Notes: generated by a model not told the origin, from the sequence alone. Shown: positions 25,276 through 34,843, counted from the stretch's first letter. The stretch: 64,000 nt of DNA from Marine Group I thaumarchaeote (GCA_013390905.1 JACATG010000004.1:35223-99222), one strand, 5' to 3'. Program-made: numbers and translations.

Positions 25276-27840
25276 CTAACTCCAAAAGAATTCATCCAGT
25301 CCTGTTTGTTTTGGCTTCCCCAAAATTGTATCAAAATCTAAATCCATTGATGATGTTATCTGTTCTAGTGTTGATTCTAAAAACTCCATGTACTTTTTAG
25401 AATCAATCTCTTCTTTTTTTGCCATCTCTACTGGCTTTACTCCTGGTTTATTTAGAATTTTAATGTAAGAAATAATATCTCCTTTCTTTACTTCTCTAAT
25501 TGACTCTAATTGTTTCGCGGCTCTAACATGTTGAGGAATTGTCTTTGTATATTCTGATATTGACTTGCTAAGCATTACGTTGAATGTTAGATCTTCTAGT
25601 GGGATTTCTTTTGCTTCTAACTTTTTACTACATATTGCAATTTTTTCTGAAATTTCTTTTTTTGCATTTTTGAAATCATCCATTGTTTGGACTTTGGAAA
25701 GTACATCAAGCAAGTCATAAAACAATTTTTTGATAAATGGAGGCGTGTGTGACTTTTTTCCTGTAAGTCCTTTAACATCCACCTTTCCATCTTTTGTTAC
25801 GCCAAGATAGTTTTTCTTTCTATTACTTAATACACAATATCTGTATGTTTTGTCAATCTCTAAATCTACTCCGTGGTCTTTCTTTGCCTGTTCTATTACC
25901 TGTTGAATTTGTTCTTCAGTTGGTTTTTTGATAAATAATGAATCTGTATCTCCATAAAGAACTTCAATACCTATCTCTTCACATTTTTTGATTGTCTCTA
26001 AAATTGTATGTCTGCCAATTGCAGTTGTTGCCTCTGCTGCTGGAAGAAAGTATAATGGAAAAATCTCTGCACCCATAACACCATAACTTGCATTTAGAAT
26101 CACTTTGAGTGCTTGACTAATTACAGAATATTGCTGCCTTTGCTCATCAGTTAAACTCTCTTTTTTTGATAGATTCTTGTAGTAATTTACTCTCAAATCC
26201 CTTAGCGAGCCAATAATCATTGATGTTAGTCCATTCTTCTTTGAGCAAGTCCAATGATTTGTTTGTGGAATTGTATTTTTCTTACAGTCTTCATGAGGAC
26301 ATCTCACTGTCTCATATGATATGTTTCTAACTTTGATAATGCTAGGATATAGACTTGCAAAGTCCATGACAACTACATCAAAATGAATTCCTTCTTTAGG
26401 ATCAATTACAAGTCCTCCTCTAAATTTTTTATCTTTTATTACTGCATCTGATAAAACTCCTTCTGATCTTCTCTCAAGTTCTTCTCTTTTTGGAATTAAA
26501 TAATTTCTTTTTCTGTGTTCATAATAGAACAAACTTCTAATCCATTGGGATACCCCCATCCTTGCAACATCGTCAATTGGCATTCTTCCAATTCTTGCAA
26601 TAATTACAAGCATGTTCATTAACAGATCATTGTTAAAGCTAGTAAGCTCGTATGTCAGAAGAGCATCATTGTAACAATAATTTGCAGTTTGATAGAGGGT
26701 TAGCTGATCAAACTCTAATCCATAATCTATCTTTTCTTTGCCAATCAAAGCCTTTGAGACACTATTTAGTGAAAAATTTGTATATTTTTGACTAAATACA
26801 TAGATTTGAAATGCGCGATTCGAAAAAGTTCTATACAAATCAAGATGAACTCCTTTTTTTAGTGTTGCAGAATTTCTCATCATGTAGAGCGGATTCATTG
26901 AGTTTTTGATTCCAAGTCTTTCTGCTCTGTTGTAAAGATATGGCAAATCAAATTCGTCACCATTGTATGTAATAACAAACGGAAATTCTTTGATGATATC
27001 AAATGCATCTTGTATCATCTCTTTTTCTTTGTCCAAGTCATAGAATACAATCTTGATACTTTGGTCCAGTTCGTTTGTTCCTTCTTCAGTTCCCTCTGTT
27101 TTGAGCACAAAAATCTGGTCAAATCCATCAGAGCCTTTGAATCCAATTGCAGTTACTTTTTTCTCTGCAACTTTTGGGTCTGGAATTCGACCAATCACTG
27201 ATTCTACTTCAATGTCAACACTAAGTCTTTTTATTTTTGGAATCGGTTGGTTTAGTAAATCTGCCCATTCTAAAATAAATTTCTTGAATTGTTCGGGATC
27301 AACCATACTTTCACTATCTACTTTATCCCACAGCAAACTTTTCAGTGCAATTTTAACTTCGGTTGGAATTTCTAGTTCGACTGCTTTTTGATCAAGCTTT
27401 CCATCTTTAATTTCATAATATTTTCCAACAATTAATTTCCTGTCATAAAGATAGTTTTCATAATATTTGATATCTGACTCCCAAGTTTCAATTATGTTTC
27501 TGATACTTTTGTCACCAGCTGTTCCTCCAATTGCTAGAGGATCTGCTACTATGATCTTTGACATGTCAATTTCTTTATCTTTTAGTAAATCATATCGCTG
27601 AACGGTTTTGATTTCAAGAACGTCATCTCTTTCCTGAAGAAAATCTAACTCTTCCGGTGCTAATCTTGAATAGCAATAAGGTTTGTGACCTGTTTCATCT
27701 TTCCACAAGATAAGTTTCTGTGATTTTGGCTCATAGAATTTTAAAACTACAGATTTTGAAATATTGTCATATGCAGCTGATACCAACATTGATGGTGGCA
27801 TTGATTCAATTTTTTCAATCTCTGTTACATTTACTTGCAT
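25276..27840 (-). CDS. polB: Family B replicative DNA polymerase with PIP box
   Basis: 854-residue DNA polymerase with proofreading. Exo I is VDIEVES (D209, E211), Exo II YNGDEFD (292-298), Exo III YCYND (388-392). Polymerase motif A is DFASLYPS (493-500), motif B KVILNASYG (579-587) and motif C YGDTDS (629-634). Cysteines C514, C519 and C532 sit in the palm insert. The C-terminus is a PIP box, Q845-x2-L848-x2-F851-F852, that binds the PCNA clamp. It begins 4 bp after the dCMP deaminase stop, suggesting one transcript. Confidence 0.97.
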   Translation of the reverse strand: MQVNVTEIEKIESMPPSMLVSAAYDNISKSVVLKFYEPKSQKLILWKDETGHKPYCYSRLAPEELDFLQERDDVLEIKTVQRYDLLKDKEIDMSKIIVADPLAIGGTAGDKSIRNIIETWESDIKYYENYLYDRKLIVGKYYEIKDGKLDQKAVELEIPTEVKIALKSLLWDKVDSESMVDPEQFKKFILEWADLLNQPIPKIKRLSVDIEVESVIGRIPDPKVAEKKVTAIGFKGSDGFDQIFVLKTEGTEEGTNELDQSIKIVFYDLDKEKEMIQDAFDIIKEFPFVITYNGDEFDLPYLYNRAERLGIKNSMNPLYMMRNSATLKKGVHLDLYRTFSNRAFQIYVFSQKYTNFSLNSVSKALIGKEKIDYGLEFDQLTLYQTANYCYNDALLTYELTSFNNDLLMNMLVIIARIGRMPIDDVARMGVSQWIRSLFYYEHRKRNYLIPKREELERRSEGVLSDAVIKDKKFRGGLVIDPKEGIHFDVVVMDFASLYPSIIKVRNISYETVRCPHEDCKKNTIPQTNHWTCSKKNGLTSMIIGSLRDLRVNYYKNLSKKESLTDEQRQQYSVISQALKVILNASYGVMGAEIFPLYFLPAAEATTAIGRHTILETIKKCEEIGIEVLYGDTDSLFIKKPTEEQIQQVIEQAKKDHGVDLEIDKTYRYCVLSNRKKNYLGVTKDGKVDVKGLTGKKSHTPPFIKKLFYDLLDVLSKVQTMDDFKNAKKEISEKIAICSKKLEAKEIPLEDLTFNVMLSKSISEYTKTIPQHVRAAKQLESIREVKKGDIISYIKILNKPGVKPVEMAKKEEIDSKKYMEFLESTLEQITSSMDLDFDTILGKPKQTGLDEFFWS

Positions 27841-27844
27841 TTTC

Positions 27845-28372
27845 TCACACAGAATTTTCGTATTTGCCGGCTAGCTCTTTTGCCCATTTAGCAATATTGC
27901 TTTTATCTAGTTGAACCAATTCCACTTTTGCCTCTTTTATCAAATCAAAATTAGCTTCTGGATAAGAATCAAGACAAACAAATTTTCTAATTCCAATTGT
28001 TATTGCCATTTTAGTGCATTCTAGGCATGGAACAAACGTTGTATACAGTATTGCTCCTTTTGATCCAGCCTCAATTCCTAAAATTGCACAATGCATTATG
28101 GCGTTTGCTTCTGCGTGATTACAAATACATCTATCAAGTGATGCCCCTGACTCTATTTTTCCCTCCATTCTAAGTTGACATCTCTCACAACCTCCTTCAA
28201 AACAATTTTTGATTCCAGGAGGTGTCCCATTATATCCTGTTGCTAACTGTCTATTGTTTCTAACAATTACTGCACCAACTTGTCTTGTCATGCAGTTTGA
28301 ACGAAGTTTTGCCAGTTCTGCTTGCAGCATAAAGTATTCATCCCAATTTGGTCTATCAAAAGAACTGTTCAC
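27845..28372 (-). CDS. dCMP deaminase (ComEB/Dctd-like)
   Basis: 175-residue zinc deaminase that feeds dUMP and thymidylate synthesis. The zinc/catalytic pair is HAEANAI and PCLECTK. An additional Cys-rich insert (CFEGGCERCQ) is typical of the dCMP deaminase branch, which is allosterically controlled by dCTP and dTTP. The start is GTG at 28372. Placement directly before polB ties nucleotide supply to replication. Confidence 0.88.
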   Translation of the reverse strand: MNSSFDRPNWDEYFMLQAELAKLRSNCMTRQVGAVIVRNNRQLATGYNGTPPGIKNCFEGGCERCQLRMEGKIESGASLDRCICNHAEANAIMHCAILGIEAGSKGAILYTTFVPCLECTKMAITIGIRKFVCLDSYPEANFDLIKEAKVELVQLDKSNIAKWAKELAGKYENSV

Positions 28373-28512
28373 ACAAATTCTGCTTGTCTACTCAATATAT
28401 GGTTCGCGCTAGTTAAAATTTTGTTGTTTTATTGATGTTGATAATTGAGTAATAGATAGCATTTTGCTATACAAAAGCATAAAATCAATAAATTCTGATT
28501 TTTCTTTGTAGA

Positions 28513-30021
28513 ATGACTCAATACATTGAGAAAAAATATGTCCAAAAAAACTCTATAGAAAAACGAGATTATCAAGTAAATCTTGCAAATCAGGCAATTA
28601 AAGAAAATTGTATTGTGGTTTTACCTACTGGTCTTGGAAAGACTGCTATCGCACTAAACGTAATTGCAGAATATTTAGCAAAAGGAACAGGAGGGGCATT
28701 GTTTTTGGCTCCAACCAGAGTTTTGGTACACCAACATTATGAATTCCTTAAAGCAAATCTCACTTTAGATGACATTTCATTAATTACTGGTGAGGATCCT
28801 ATTCAAAAACGAACCAAACTTTGGAGTAATAGTGTTATTTGTGCAACTCCTGAAATTACCAAAAATGATTTAGATAGACAAATTGTATCTCCTGAACAAT
28901 TCAATCTTGTGGTCTTTGATGAAGTACATAGAACTGTTGGTGATTATGCTTATTCAGGAATTGCAGAACGATTTGAGAATTCTTCTGCTAGACTTATTGG
29001 ATTGACTGCAACTCTTCCAAGTGAAAAAGAAAAAGCAACTGAGATTCTAACAAGGCTTAGGATCTCAAGTATAGCAGAAAGAACTGAAGACAGCCCAGAC
29101 GTAAAACCATACATCCAAGAAACCAAAACTGAATGGATTAACGTAGAACTTCCCACAGAACTAAAATCAATTCAAACATTATTGAAATTAGCATTAAATG
29201 AAAGATATGATACTCTGCAAAAGAATGGCATTCGTCTAGCTGAGCAACAATCACTTTCTGCTCTGCTTAGAATTCGGCAGTTTGTGTTAAGTCGGAACAG
29301 ACGTTCTGCAAAACCTCTATTCACTGCTATTAGAATTCATTATGCATTAAGTATACTTGAAGCTCATGGAATCACTCCTTTTCTAAAATTTTGTGAGCGT
29401 GCACGTAAAAAGAAAGGCGCAGGAGTCAAAGAACTTTTTGAGGTTGATCCTAATTTTACTAGGGCAGTACATCTTGCCAAAGAAGCTCAGTCACGAGGAA
29501 TAGAACATTCCAAGATTCCTAAACTAAAAGAAATTCTTGAATCTGTTCCTGGAAAGGCTTTGATTTTTACGAGTTATCGAGACTCTGTTGATTTGATTTT
29601 CAATAAACTAACTGAGATGGGTATTTCTACGGGAATTTTAATTGGCAAAGCAGGTAAAACTGGACTAAAACAAAAAGAGCAGATTGAGGCTGTACAAAAA
29701 TTTAGAGATGGAGTTTTTCAAGTATTAGTTGCAACACGTGTTGGCGAAGAAGGATTAGACATTGCGGAAGTAAATCAAGTTATTTTCTATGATAATGTGC
29801 CAAGCTCTATTCGATATATACAAAGAAGAGGAAGAACTGGACGAAAAGACACTGGTAAACTAGTAGTACTCATTGCCAAAAATACTATTGATGAGCGATA
29901 CTATTGGATAGGAAAAAGGAAGATGCTAGCTGCTAAATCTATGGGTGATAATATGACTAAAGTTTTGGAGAAAAATCAAGAAATCAAACCTGAAAAAACA
30001 GGACTAGATGCTTTTCTCTAA
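28513..30021 (+). CDS. Hef/FANCM-type superfamily 2 DNA helicase without nuclease domain
   Basis: 502 residues. The Walker A GLGKT is at 40-44 and the DEVH box at 136-139, with SF2 motif VI QRRGRTGR near residue 440. The helical insert between the two RecA lobes is the mark of Hef/FANCM/Mfd-like fork helicases. Euryarchaeal Hef has a C-terminal XPF nuclease; here it is absent, as seen in other thaumarchaea. The tail has a PIP-like K495-x2-L498-x2-F501-L502. It is convergent with the next gene, overlapping it by 4 bp. Confidence 0.9.
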   Translation: MTQYIEKKYVQKNSIEKRDYQVNLANQAIKENCIVVLPTGLGKTAIALNVIAEYLAKGTGGALFLAPTRVLVHQHYEFLKANLTLDDISLITGEDPIQKRTKLWSNSVICATPEITKNDLDRQIVSPEQFNLVVFDEVHRTVGDYAYSGIAERFENSSARLIGLTATLPSEKEKATEILTRLRISSIAERTEDSPDVKPYIQETKTEWINVELPTELKSIQTLLKLALNERYDTLQKNGIRLAEQQSLSALLRIRQFVLSRNRRSAKPLFTAIRIHYALSILEAHGITPFLKFCERARKKKGAGVKELFEVDPNFTRAVHLAKEAQSRGIEHSKIPKLKEILESVPGKALIFTSYRDSVDLIFNKLTEMGISTGILIGKAGKTGLKQKEQIEAVQKFRDGVFQVLVATRVGEEGLDIAEVNQVIFYDNVPSSIRYIQRRGRTGRKDTGKLVVLIAKNTIDERYYWIGKRKMLAAKSMGDNMTKVLEKNQEIKPEKTGLDAFL

Positions 30022-30293
30022 TTTTTGTATTGTTTAGAAATTTGGCCAAAAATCATTTGTTTTCTCTGAATTATTTTGTTTTTCATTCTAGATTCTAAAT
30101 GATGAATACTGCTACTTTTTCCAACAAGTAAATTTTCTAGTCTGATATCAAACTGGTTTTGAAGGAAGTTTTCTGCTCCTTGAAATCCTTCTTCAAATTC
30201 CAGATTCTTAAATGTCTCTTTTGCCAAATTGTTAATGGATTTCTCCAAATATGATAAAATCTCTTCTAGTATTTTTTCTGTTAATACTGTCAT
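30018..30293 (-). CDS. Helical protein of unknown function
   Basis: 91 residues, mostly amphipathic helix (KILEEILSYLEKSINNLAK), basic at the C-terminus. No family recognised. Its stop overlaps the helicase stop by 4 bp in convergent orientation. The parvulin gene lies 12 bp upstream on the same strand, so they may share a promoter. Confidence 0.5.
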   Translation of the reverse strand: MTVLTEKILEEILSYLEKSINNLAKETFKNLEFEEGFQGAENFLQNQFDIRLENLLVGKSSSIHHLESRMKNKIIQRKQMIFGQISKQYKN

Positions 30294-30305
30294 AGCAACA
30301 ATAAG

Positions 30306-30584
30306 TTATGCAAATCTTTTGATGATGTGATACCCAAATTCTGTTTTAATAGGTTCTGAAATTTCTCCAATTTGTAGCTTGAATGCAACTTGTTCAAACG
30401 ACTTTACCATCATGCCTTTTGTAAAATAGCCTAAATTCCCATCTTTTTTTGCACTGCCTGAATCAATTGATAACTCTTTTGCCAATCTTCCAAATTTTTC
30501 ACCCTTTTTAATTCTCTCTACAATGGCAAGTGATTCACTTTGTTTTTCAACTAGAATATGAGAGCATTTAATCTTGACAGGCAA
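30306..30584 (-). CDS. Parvulin-type peptidyl-prolyl isomerase
   Basis: 92 residues, a single-domain cytoplasmic parvulin (PpiC type). The fold landmarks are KCSHILVEK at the start, then KKDGNLGYFTKGMMVKSFE and the final GYHIIKR strand. It speeds cis-trans isomerisation of prolyl bonds during folding. The start is TTG at 30584. No transmembrane or signal region. Confidence 0.93.
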   Translation of the reverse strand: MPVKIKCSHILVEKQSESLAIVERIKKGEKFGRLAKELSIDSGSAKKDGNLGYFTKGMMVKSFEQVAFKLQIGEISEPIKTEFGYHIIKRFA

Positions 30585-30630
30585 TACAATTTACGATTTT
30601 TTTCTGTTTCTTAATTGTTTTCTTTGAATT

Positions 30631-30912
30631 CTATCTATTGAAAATTCGTTCTCTTATCTCTGGTATGTGTTTGTATATGATATCTCTGACTTTCATTTGA
30701 TCTTCTTCAGTTGGAGTTTCTTTTTGTGCACTCATAATTGCACCACTCATGCCAAGTGCCATTCCCATCACAATCCCATAAACAAATTCCTGAGGATTTT
30801 CCACTTTGAATATCTCTTTATTTTCTTTAATTTCTTCTAGATAGGATGGTATTGTTGCTACTGCGCCGTTGATAGTCTGGATTATTAGCGTCTCTAATTG
30901 GTCTTCACTCAT
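30631..30912 (-). CDS. Small conserved-looking protein of unknown function
   Basis: With ATG at 30912 the protein is 93 residues; a TTG at 30966 would add 18 basic residues but would run into the divergent gene's promoter. It is acidic and helical with a GIVMGMALGMSGAIM stretch that might be a short hydrophobic hairpin. No family recognised. Confidence 0.5.
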   Translation of the reverse strand: MSEDQLETLIIQTINGAVATIPSYLEEIKENKEIFKVENPQEFVYGIVMGMALGMSGAIMSAQKETPTEEDQMKVRDIIYKHIPEIRERIFNR

Positions 30913-30972
30913 GTGAATCTTTCTGAGAGAATTCTTAATAAATTTGTGCCTAAGATTTTTAATCAAGACTTT

Positions 30973-31386
30973 ATGAGCAGATACATGTTCATGTATTTTA
31001 CTACAAATGAGGCAAATGAGGCATTACCTGATGTAATTAAAAAATTTGAGTTTGCTTTAGCTAAGAAGAATGAGGTAACAAAACTAGAACAACAATTACA
31101 ACTGAGTCTATCCACTACAGACTCTTTTGAAGAATACGTGACTCTAAAACAAAAACTAAATTCTGTAATTACAAAATTCTATGAATCGGTTGAAATTCTA
31201 GAAAACACTGGCGTAATGGTCAAAAGTATTGAGCAAGGCTTACTTGATTTTCCTTCAAAGAGATTCAATGAGGAAGTTTGGTTATGCTGGAAATATGGTG
31301 AGACTGAAATCAGGTTTTGGCATGACAAAGATTCTGGTTTTATGGGTAGAAAGCCTATAGAAGTTAGTGATGAATCGTTAGTTTAA
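30973..31386 (+). CDS. Protein of unknown function, coiled-coil plus DUF2203-like domain
   Basis: 137 residues from ATG at 30973 (an upstream in-frame TTG at 30898 overlaps the divergent gene). It resembles the DUF2203 family (from memory): it begins MFMYFTTNEANEALPDV, has a long charged helical middle, and ends with a beta part containing EEVWLCWKYGE and WHDKDSGFMGRKPI. Function unknown. No operon partner. Confidence 0.65.
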   Translation: MSRYMFMYFTTNEANEALPDVIKKFEFALAKKNEVTKLEQQLQLSLSTTDSFEEYVTLKQKLNSVITKFYESVEILENTGVMVKSIEQGLLDFPSKRFNEEVWLCWKYGETEIRFWHDKDSGFMGRKPIEVSDESLV

Positions 31387-31482
31387 TTTTTTAACAAAAT
31401 TTTTAACATCTAGAGTTTTGAGTGGTTTTGAAGAATCACATAGAAATGAACACAAAGTAAAGATGTTATCTATCATTTCTAT

Positions 31483-31899
31483 TTAGTTTGTGCATATTGA
31501 AAAATCTGAATTAGGTCCTAAATGTTGAAAAGATATAGCGGAGTCAAACATTATCATTTTTTTATCTTTTTGTACAACAATTCTTGTTTCAGTGGCATTG
31601 AATCTTTTAACGAATGATGATAATTTAGGATCAACCATATCTACTAGTAATCTTACTTTACCTCCATTCCTTTCACAAATGCTAATTTTTTCTGGAATTG
31701 TGCTGTGATACATTCTTGAAACGTCTTCTAATGTTGTTACAATATAGATTACATCCGTAGTGTTTTCAATTAATTGTGAAATGTCTGCATAGATATTTTG
31801 GCGTCCTTAAAATACTCTGAATATAGGAATAGTAGTGACTTGATTTGATGTGATTTCATTATGGATTTTATCAATAATCGCTTCCCCTGATTTTTTAAT
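31483..31899 (-). pseudogene. Truncated TrmB-family transcription regulator remnant
   Basis: The leftward frame beginning about 31899 reads KSGEAIIDKIHNEI and VTTIPIFRVF, then a TAA at 31807-31809, then GRQNIYADISQLIE, IYIVTTLEDV and a C-terminal domain to TAG/TAA at 31483. In TrmB-type regulators a KGRQNI-like motif is continuous here, so AAA appears to have become TAA. The N-terminal winged helix is missing; the upstream gene's stop immediately precedes the remnant. Only 76 residues remain openable from ATG at 31713, all from the effector domain. Confidence 0.65.
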
Positions 31900-32110
31900 G
31901 TTTTACTACTCTTTTCTTATCTCTACAAATTCCGCAGAGATAACTTTTCTTAAAATTTTCTAATTCTATTTTGAATGCATTAGTTTGAGAATACTTTTCT
32001 CCAGCCTTCAATCCCCCAGGCACTTTTTTACCACAGTTAGTACAATGAATTTCAACATTAAATTTCACTATTTTTTCATTTTCTGAAATTTTACCAATTA
32101 TCATAGGCAT
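31895..32110 (-). CDS. Zinc-ribbon protein of unknown function
   Basis: 71 residues with two C-x2-C pairs (CTNCGKK and CGICRDKK) about 35 residues apart, and a basic tail. The ATG is at 32110 (second ATG at 32104). It is divergent from the prenyltransferase. No specific family recognised; RNA, DNA or protein binding through a zinc ribbon is plausible. Confidence 0.65.
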   Translation of the reverse strand: MPMIIGKISENEKIVKFNVEIHCTNCGKKVPGGLKAGEKYSQTNAFKIELENFKKSYLCGICRDKKRVVKH

Positions 32111-32190
32111 GTTTGATTTGGTTTTGATATAAACAATAAGATGAAATCAAAACTCATGAATATTATACTGAAATATTGATACACTTTTTG

Positions 32191-33075
32191 ATGCTTTCAG
32201 TTTGGTTTCGTGTGATTCGTGTAAGATTTCTTCTTGCATCTGTGATTGCAGTTTCTGTTGGTTTGGCACTTACTTGGCAACAAAATTCCTCGATAGACCT
32301 TCTTGATGCAATTTTGATATTTGCTGGAGTGATGGCACTTCATGCAAGTGTAGATTTACTAAATGATTTTTGGGATTTTAAACGAGGAATTGATACAAAA
32401 ACTAAACGAACTAAAATGAGTGGCGGAACTGGTGTATTGCCAGAAGGATTACTAAAACCATCTTCTGTATATCGTGCAGGAATTGTATTTTTAATTATTG
32501 GTTCTGTAATTGGAAGCTATTTTGTTATTACACATGGAATTATTATTGGGATAATTTTGGGGTTTGCAATTTTATCTATTTATTTTTATTCAACAAAAAT
32601 TGTTGATTCTGGTTTAGGTGAATTTTTTGTTGCAGTCAAAGGTTCTATGATTGTCATAGGTACTTTTTTTATCCAATCAGGAGAAATCACTATAGAATCA
32701 ATTCTTGGTGGAATTGTTGTTGGAGTTTTATCTTCACTAGTACTTTTTATTGCATCATTTCCTGATCATGATGCTGACAAATCTAAAGGTCGGAAATCTC
32801 TAGTTATTGCAGTTGGAAAAGAAAAAGCTGCAAAACTTTTTTGGATTTTTCCTCTAATATCATATATAGCAATAATAATTGGTGTGTCTGCAAATTTATT
32901 TCCTCTAGTATCTCTGATTACTTTAGTTACTATACCATTAATGATAAAATCTGGATTAGGATTAAGGAAAAATTTTGATTCAATTGAGAATCTGGTTCCT
33001 TTCATGTCTTCAACTTTGATGTTTAGTAGAATTACAGGAGCATTATTTGTTGTTAGTTTTTTGATTGTGTTGTGA
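32191..33075 (+). CDS. UbiA-family polyprenyltransferase (MenA-like)
   Basis: 294 residues from ATG at 32191 (a TTG at 32176 is possible) with eight or nine membrane helices. The two Asp-rich sites for Mg-prenyl-diphosphate are NDFWDFKRGID and DHDADKSKG. The sequence is nearest to 1,4-dihydroxy-2-naphthoate-type enzymes. Thaumarchaea use menaquinone-like or other quinones and archaeol lipids, so quinone attachment is likely but substrate is not proven. The next gene starts 27 bp on. Confidence 0.85.
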   Translation: MLSVWFRVIRVRFLLASVIAVSVGLALTWQQNSSIDLLDAILIFAGVMALHASVDLLNDFWDFKRGIDTKTKRTKMSGGTGVLPEGLLKPSSVYRAGIVFLIIGSVIGSYFVITHGIIIGIILGFAILSIYFYSTKIVDSGLGEFFVAVKGSMIVIGTFFIQSGEITIESILGGIVVGVLSSLVLFIASFPDHDADKSKGRKSLVIAVGKEKAAKLFWIFPLISYIAIIIGVSANLFPLVSLITLVTIPLMIKSGLGLRKNFDSIENLVPFMSSTLMFSRITGALFVVSFLIVL

Positions 33076-33101
33076 AACTTTAGACATAAATTTAGCAATT
33101 T

Positions 33102-34214
33102 ATGAGAATTTGTATGATTTCAGGCTTTGCAACTTCTGAAGGAACCAAAAAATTTGCTCAGAATTCAGGCGTAAATCAAGCCAATTTCAAAGAATTTGAA
33201 AAACTTACTCTATCAAATGTTGGGATTGGAACTTATCTTGGTGATCCAGATGCTAGAACTGATGATTTAGTTACGAATGCTGTGAAACAATCCATTACTT
33301 CTGGCATCAATGTTGTAGATACTGCAATAAACTACCGATCTCAAAAAGCAGAGCGCTCCGTTGGAAAAGCTATTTCAGAATTAATTAAAGAAGAAAAAAT
33401 TTCACGTGATCAGATTTTTCTCAGTACTAAAAATGGATACGTAACAAATGATGCCGATGTTCAGTTAGGTTTTTGGGAGTATGTCAAAGAAGAATATTCT
33501 CAAAAAGGTATCATCAAAGAAGGTGATGTTACCTCTGGGTATCATTGTATGACCACAACTTACCTTTCTGATCAATTAGATCGTAGTTTGAAAAATTTAG
33601 GTTTGGATTGTGTTGATTTAATGTATCTTCATAATGCCGTAGAAGGCCAAATCAAAGACGTTTCTAAGGAACAATTCTTAACGAATTTGAAATCTGTCTT
33701 TGAATTATATGAACAAAAACGTGACGAAGGAAAAATCAGATTCTATGGAATGGCAACTTGGGAATGTTTTAGAGTTCCAAATGATAATCCTCAATATTTA
33801 TCCCTTGAAGACACAGTTAACATGGCCAAAAAAATTGGAGGAGATAATCACGGTTTCCGATTTATTCAATTACCCTTTAACATGAATTATGATCAAGCAT
33901 TACTTGGAAAAACACAATTACTTGGAAACGAAAATGTTTCTGTATTAAAGGCAGCTTTAGCATTGGGAATTGGTGTGTTTACTAGCGTCCCATTTATGCA
34001 AGGACGTCTTTTGGCACCTGGGGCAATGCCTGAATTTAATGAATTAAAACCATCTTTACGTGCTTTACAGTTTATTCGTTCATCACCTGGTGTGATTTCT
34101 CCTTTGGTTGGGCAGAAATCTTCTGAACATGTTAGTGAAAATCTTGAGATTATGAAAATTCCTCCAATGCCTGAAGATGAATTTCTAGCACTTGTCAAGA
34201 AACTTACTTCTTAA
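33102..34214 (+). CDS. Aldo/keto reductase
   Basis: 370-residue TIM-barrel oxidoreductase. Tetrad segments are VVDTAINYRS (Asp, Tyr), LSTKNGY (Lys) and LMYLHNAVEGQ (His). The NADPH-binding end has SPLVGQKSSEHV. The N-terminus has two candidate ATGs (33102 and 33114). It is longer than simple AKRs owing to an insertion near WECFRVPNDNPQY. Substrate unknown. It follows the UbiA gene by 27 bp, which suggests, but does not prove, a joint lipid or quinone pathway. Confidence 0.88.
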   Translation: MRICMISGFATSEGTKKFAQNSGVNQANFKEFEKLTLSNVGIGTYLGDPDARTDDLVTNAVKQSITSGINVVDTAINYRSQKAERSVGKAISELIKEEKISRDQIFLSTKNGYVTNDADVQLGFWEYVKEEYSQKGIIKEGDVTSGYHCMTTTYLSDQLDRSLKNLGLDCVDLMYLHNAVEGQIKDVSKEQFLTNLKSVFELYEQKRDEGKIRFYGMATWECFRVPNDNPQYLSLEDTVNMAKKIGGDNHGFRFIQLPFNMNYDQALLGKTQLLGNENVSVLKAALALGIGVFTSVPFMQGRLLAPGAMPEFNELKPSLRALQFIRSSPGVISPLVGQKSSEHVSENLEIMKIPPMPEDEFLALVKKLTS

Positions 34215-34289
34215 TCTGATTTTTTGTTGTTATTCTGAGAATTCTATCGAAATATATTAACTGAGATATTTTTAGTAGTTGAGAGTAAT

Positions 34290-34655
34290 TTGTCTGCCAA
34301 GATCTATGATTATACAAAAATCTGTGATTCTGTCTTGTCTGTTGACCCAAAAATTCGATTTGCAGGAGTGATTAATGAACGTGGACGATTAGTTGCAGGA
34401 GGAATGAAGGAAAATGTTGAACCTATAGAAAGTGAAAAGGATGATGAAATGATTTTCATGGAACTAGCATTACGTGTAAAAATGAGAAAGGAATTTGATA
34501 AACAACTTGGTCCTGTGAATTTTGCTTTGGCCTCTCGTGAACGTGCTCTTGCAATCAGTGTGATTATTAATGATGATATTTTGTATGTCGTAGCTGAATC
34601 TGATGCGGATTATGGTACTCTTCCCCAGAAAATTCTCGAAATAATTAATTCTTAA
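34290..34655 (+). CDS. DUF6659-like thaumarchaeal protein
   Basis: 121 residues, TTG start at 34290. It has RFAGVINERGRLVAGGMKE, an acidic middle, and a beta-rich end (ALAISVIINDDILYVVAE). The layout recalls a thaumarchaeal family listed as DUF6659 and a roadblock/profilin-like fold (both from memory, not checked). Function unknown; it is separate from its neighbours. Confidence 0.65.
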   Translation: MSAKIYDYTKICDSVLSVDPKIRFAGVINERGRLVAGGMKENVEPIESEKDDEMIFMELALRVKMRKEFDKQLGPVNFALASRERALAISVIINDDILYVVAESDADYGTLPQKILEIINS

Positions 34656-34667
34656 TTTTTCTCAATC

Positions 34668-34675
34668 TATAAATA
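34668..34675 (+). promoter_or_regulatory. TATA box for the YHS gene
   Basis: TATAAATA with its centre about 26 bp before the GTG at 34697. That spacing puts transcription start at or next to the start codon, so the message should be leaderless, and it decides the GTG start. Confidence 0.6.
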
Positions 34676-34696
34676 GAATTTACATATGAAAAATTT

Positions 34697-34843
34697 GTGC
34701 CAGTAGATCCAGTTTGCGGAATTGAGCTTGATGAAGATTTAGCAGTGCTTCTTGAGCATGATGGGAAAAAATTCTATTTTTGTTGTGACGGATGTAGGAA
34801 AATTTTTATTAAAAAACCTCGTAAATACAAAAATAATGTTTAG
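34697..34843 (+). CDS. YHS-domain metal-binding protein
   Basis: 48 residues, GTG start. It carries the YHS signature DPVCGIELD and YFCCDGCRKIF. YHS domains bind copper, iron or zinc and occur with copper enzymes and ABC transporters. Copper handling would fit an ammonia oxidiser (inference). It overlaps the convergent gene at 34840 by 4 bp. Confidence 0.85.
   Translation: MPVDPVCGIELDEDLAVLLEHDGKKFYFCCDGCRKIFIKKPRKYKNNV

Noticed and set aside
28950..29156. A 68-codon leftward frame opposite the helicase
   Set aside because: Shadow of the Hef-like helicase between its DEVH box and the helical insert.
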